This document shows, in pieces, positions 5,689 through 5,898 of a stretch of 5,898 nucleotides of DNA (positions are counted from its first letter, which is position 1; each line of letters begins with the position of its first letter). The notes under the pieces are model-generated. The model was not told the DNA's origin, searched no databases, and saw nothing but the letters and a program-made list of their open reading frames with translations. The stretch spans positions 1 through 5,898 of the forward strand of contig JAPLBU010000160.1 in the NCBI GenBank assembly GCA_026392575.1. Direction: 5' to 3'. The stretch comes from Actinomycetota bacterium (GTDB lineage Bacteria; Actinomycetota; Actinomycetes; S36-B12). Both the position numbers and the translations under genes were made by a program.

Positions 5689-5898
5689 CGGGGTGCAGCC
5701 AGCGGCGACGGTGCCGCTGTTCAGGAAGGCGCTGACCAACGACCAGACCTGGGACGCGCGAATGATCCCGCCGTGATCCAGGGGTCCGGTCGCGCAGGCG
5801 GCCGTCACCTCGACGTTGGTTGCACCGTCCAGGGAACTGGAATCCGGTGGCCGGATGACGTCATCGGTCGCCGAGTATGCCGACAGCCAGCGGGTGGG
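5686..5898 (-). CDS. Secreted lipase, CALB-like alpha/beta hydrolase, C-terminal end (partial)
   Basis: A 70-codon fragment enters from the right edge and ends in TAG at 5688-5686. It was found by translating the minus strand in phase with the lipase motifs. It contains YSATDDVIRP, matching the YSATDEIVQP loop that carries catalytic Asp187 of Candida antarctica lipase B (here Asp12 of the fragment). It also contains GPLDHGGI, matching the segment around catalytic His224 (here His42). A Cys at 35 and another at 68 could form the disulfide seen in that family. The nucleophilic serine and any signal peptide lie outside the window. Bacterial members, common in actinomycetes, are exported ester hydrolases of about 300 residues; location and substrate here are inferred. 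The broken oxidoreductase follows 10 bases downstream, probably in the same transcript. Confidence 0.75.
   Translation of the reverse strand, partial: PTRWLSAYSATDDVIRPPDSSSLDGATNVEVTAACATGPLDHGGIIRASQVWSLVSAFLNSGTVAAGCTP

Overview
The window is GC-rich DNA that reads as chromosomal sequence of a high-GC Actinomycetota-type bacterium. The supporting signs are a class II DAHP synthase closest in pattern to the mycobacterial enzyme, an actinobacterial-style PfkA C-terminus, GTG starts, short gene gaps and TAnnnT boxes just upstream of start codons. I cannot place it below phylum level. No RNA gene, CRISPR array, insertion sequence or phage gene is visible, and no gene-free stretch exceeds about 50 bases.

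The plus strand (1-4557) carries five genes in one direction with small gaps. They are the 3' end of 6-phosphofructokinase, a complete class II DAHP synthase (entry to the shikimate pathway), an O6-alkylguanine-DNA alkyltransferase, a hydratase/decarboxylase-like protein of the MhpD/FAH superfamily, and a 558-residue PAS-PAS-PAS-GGDEF diguanylate cyclase. The first four are spaced 20, 2 and 9 bases apart and are probably cotranscribed. The cyclase follows after 51 bases with its own purine-rich ribosome-binding site.

The minus strand (4583-5898) converges on that block. It carries the C-terminal end of a secreted lipase resembling Candida antarctica lipase B, followed after 10 bases by a DAO-family FAD-dependent oxidoreductase whose reading frame is broken.

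The main anomalies are two losses of about 25 codons in metabolic genes. The MhpD-like protein lacks, exactly in frame, the segment that in this family carries the two-glutamate metal-binding motif, and it is altered at two more conserved positions. It is therefore probably a pseudoenzyme or has been repurposed. The oxidoreductase lacks a segment in its substrate domain and shifts frame at the same place. The cyclase contains an ungapped 118-residue tandem duplication of its PAS domain and has GGDEL in place of GGDEF, with the inhibitory RxxD site kept. I do not see a coherent new multi-gene system. The rest is ordinary housekeeping and accessory content.
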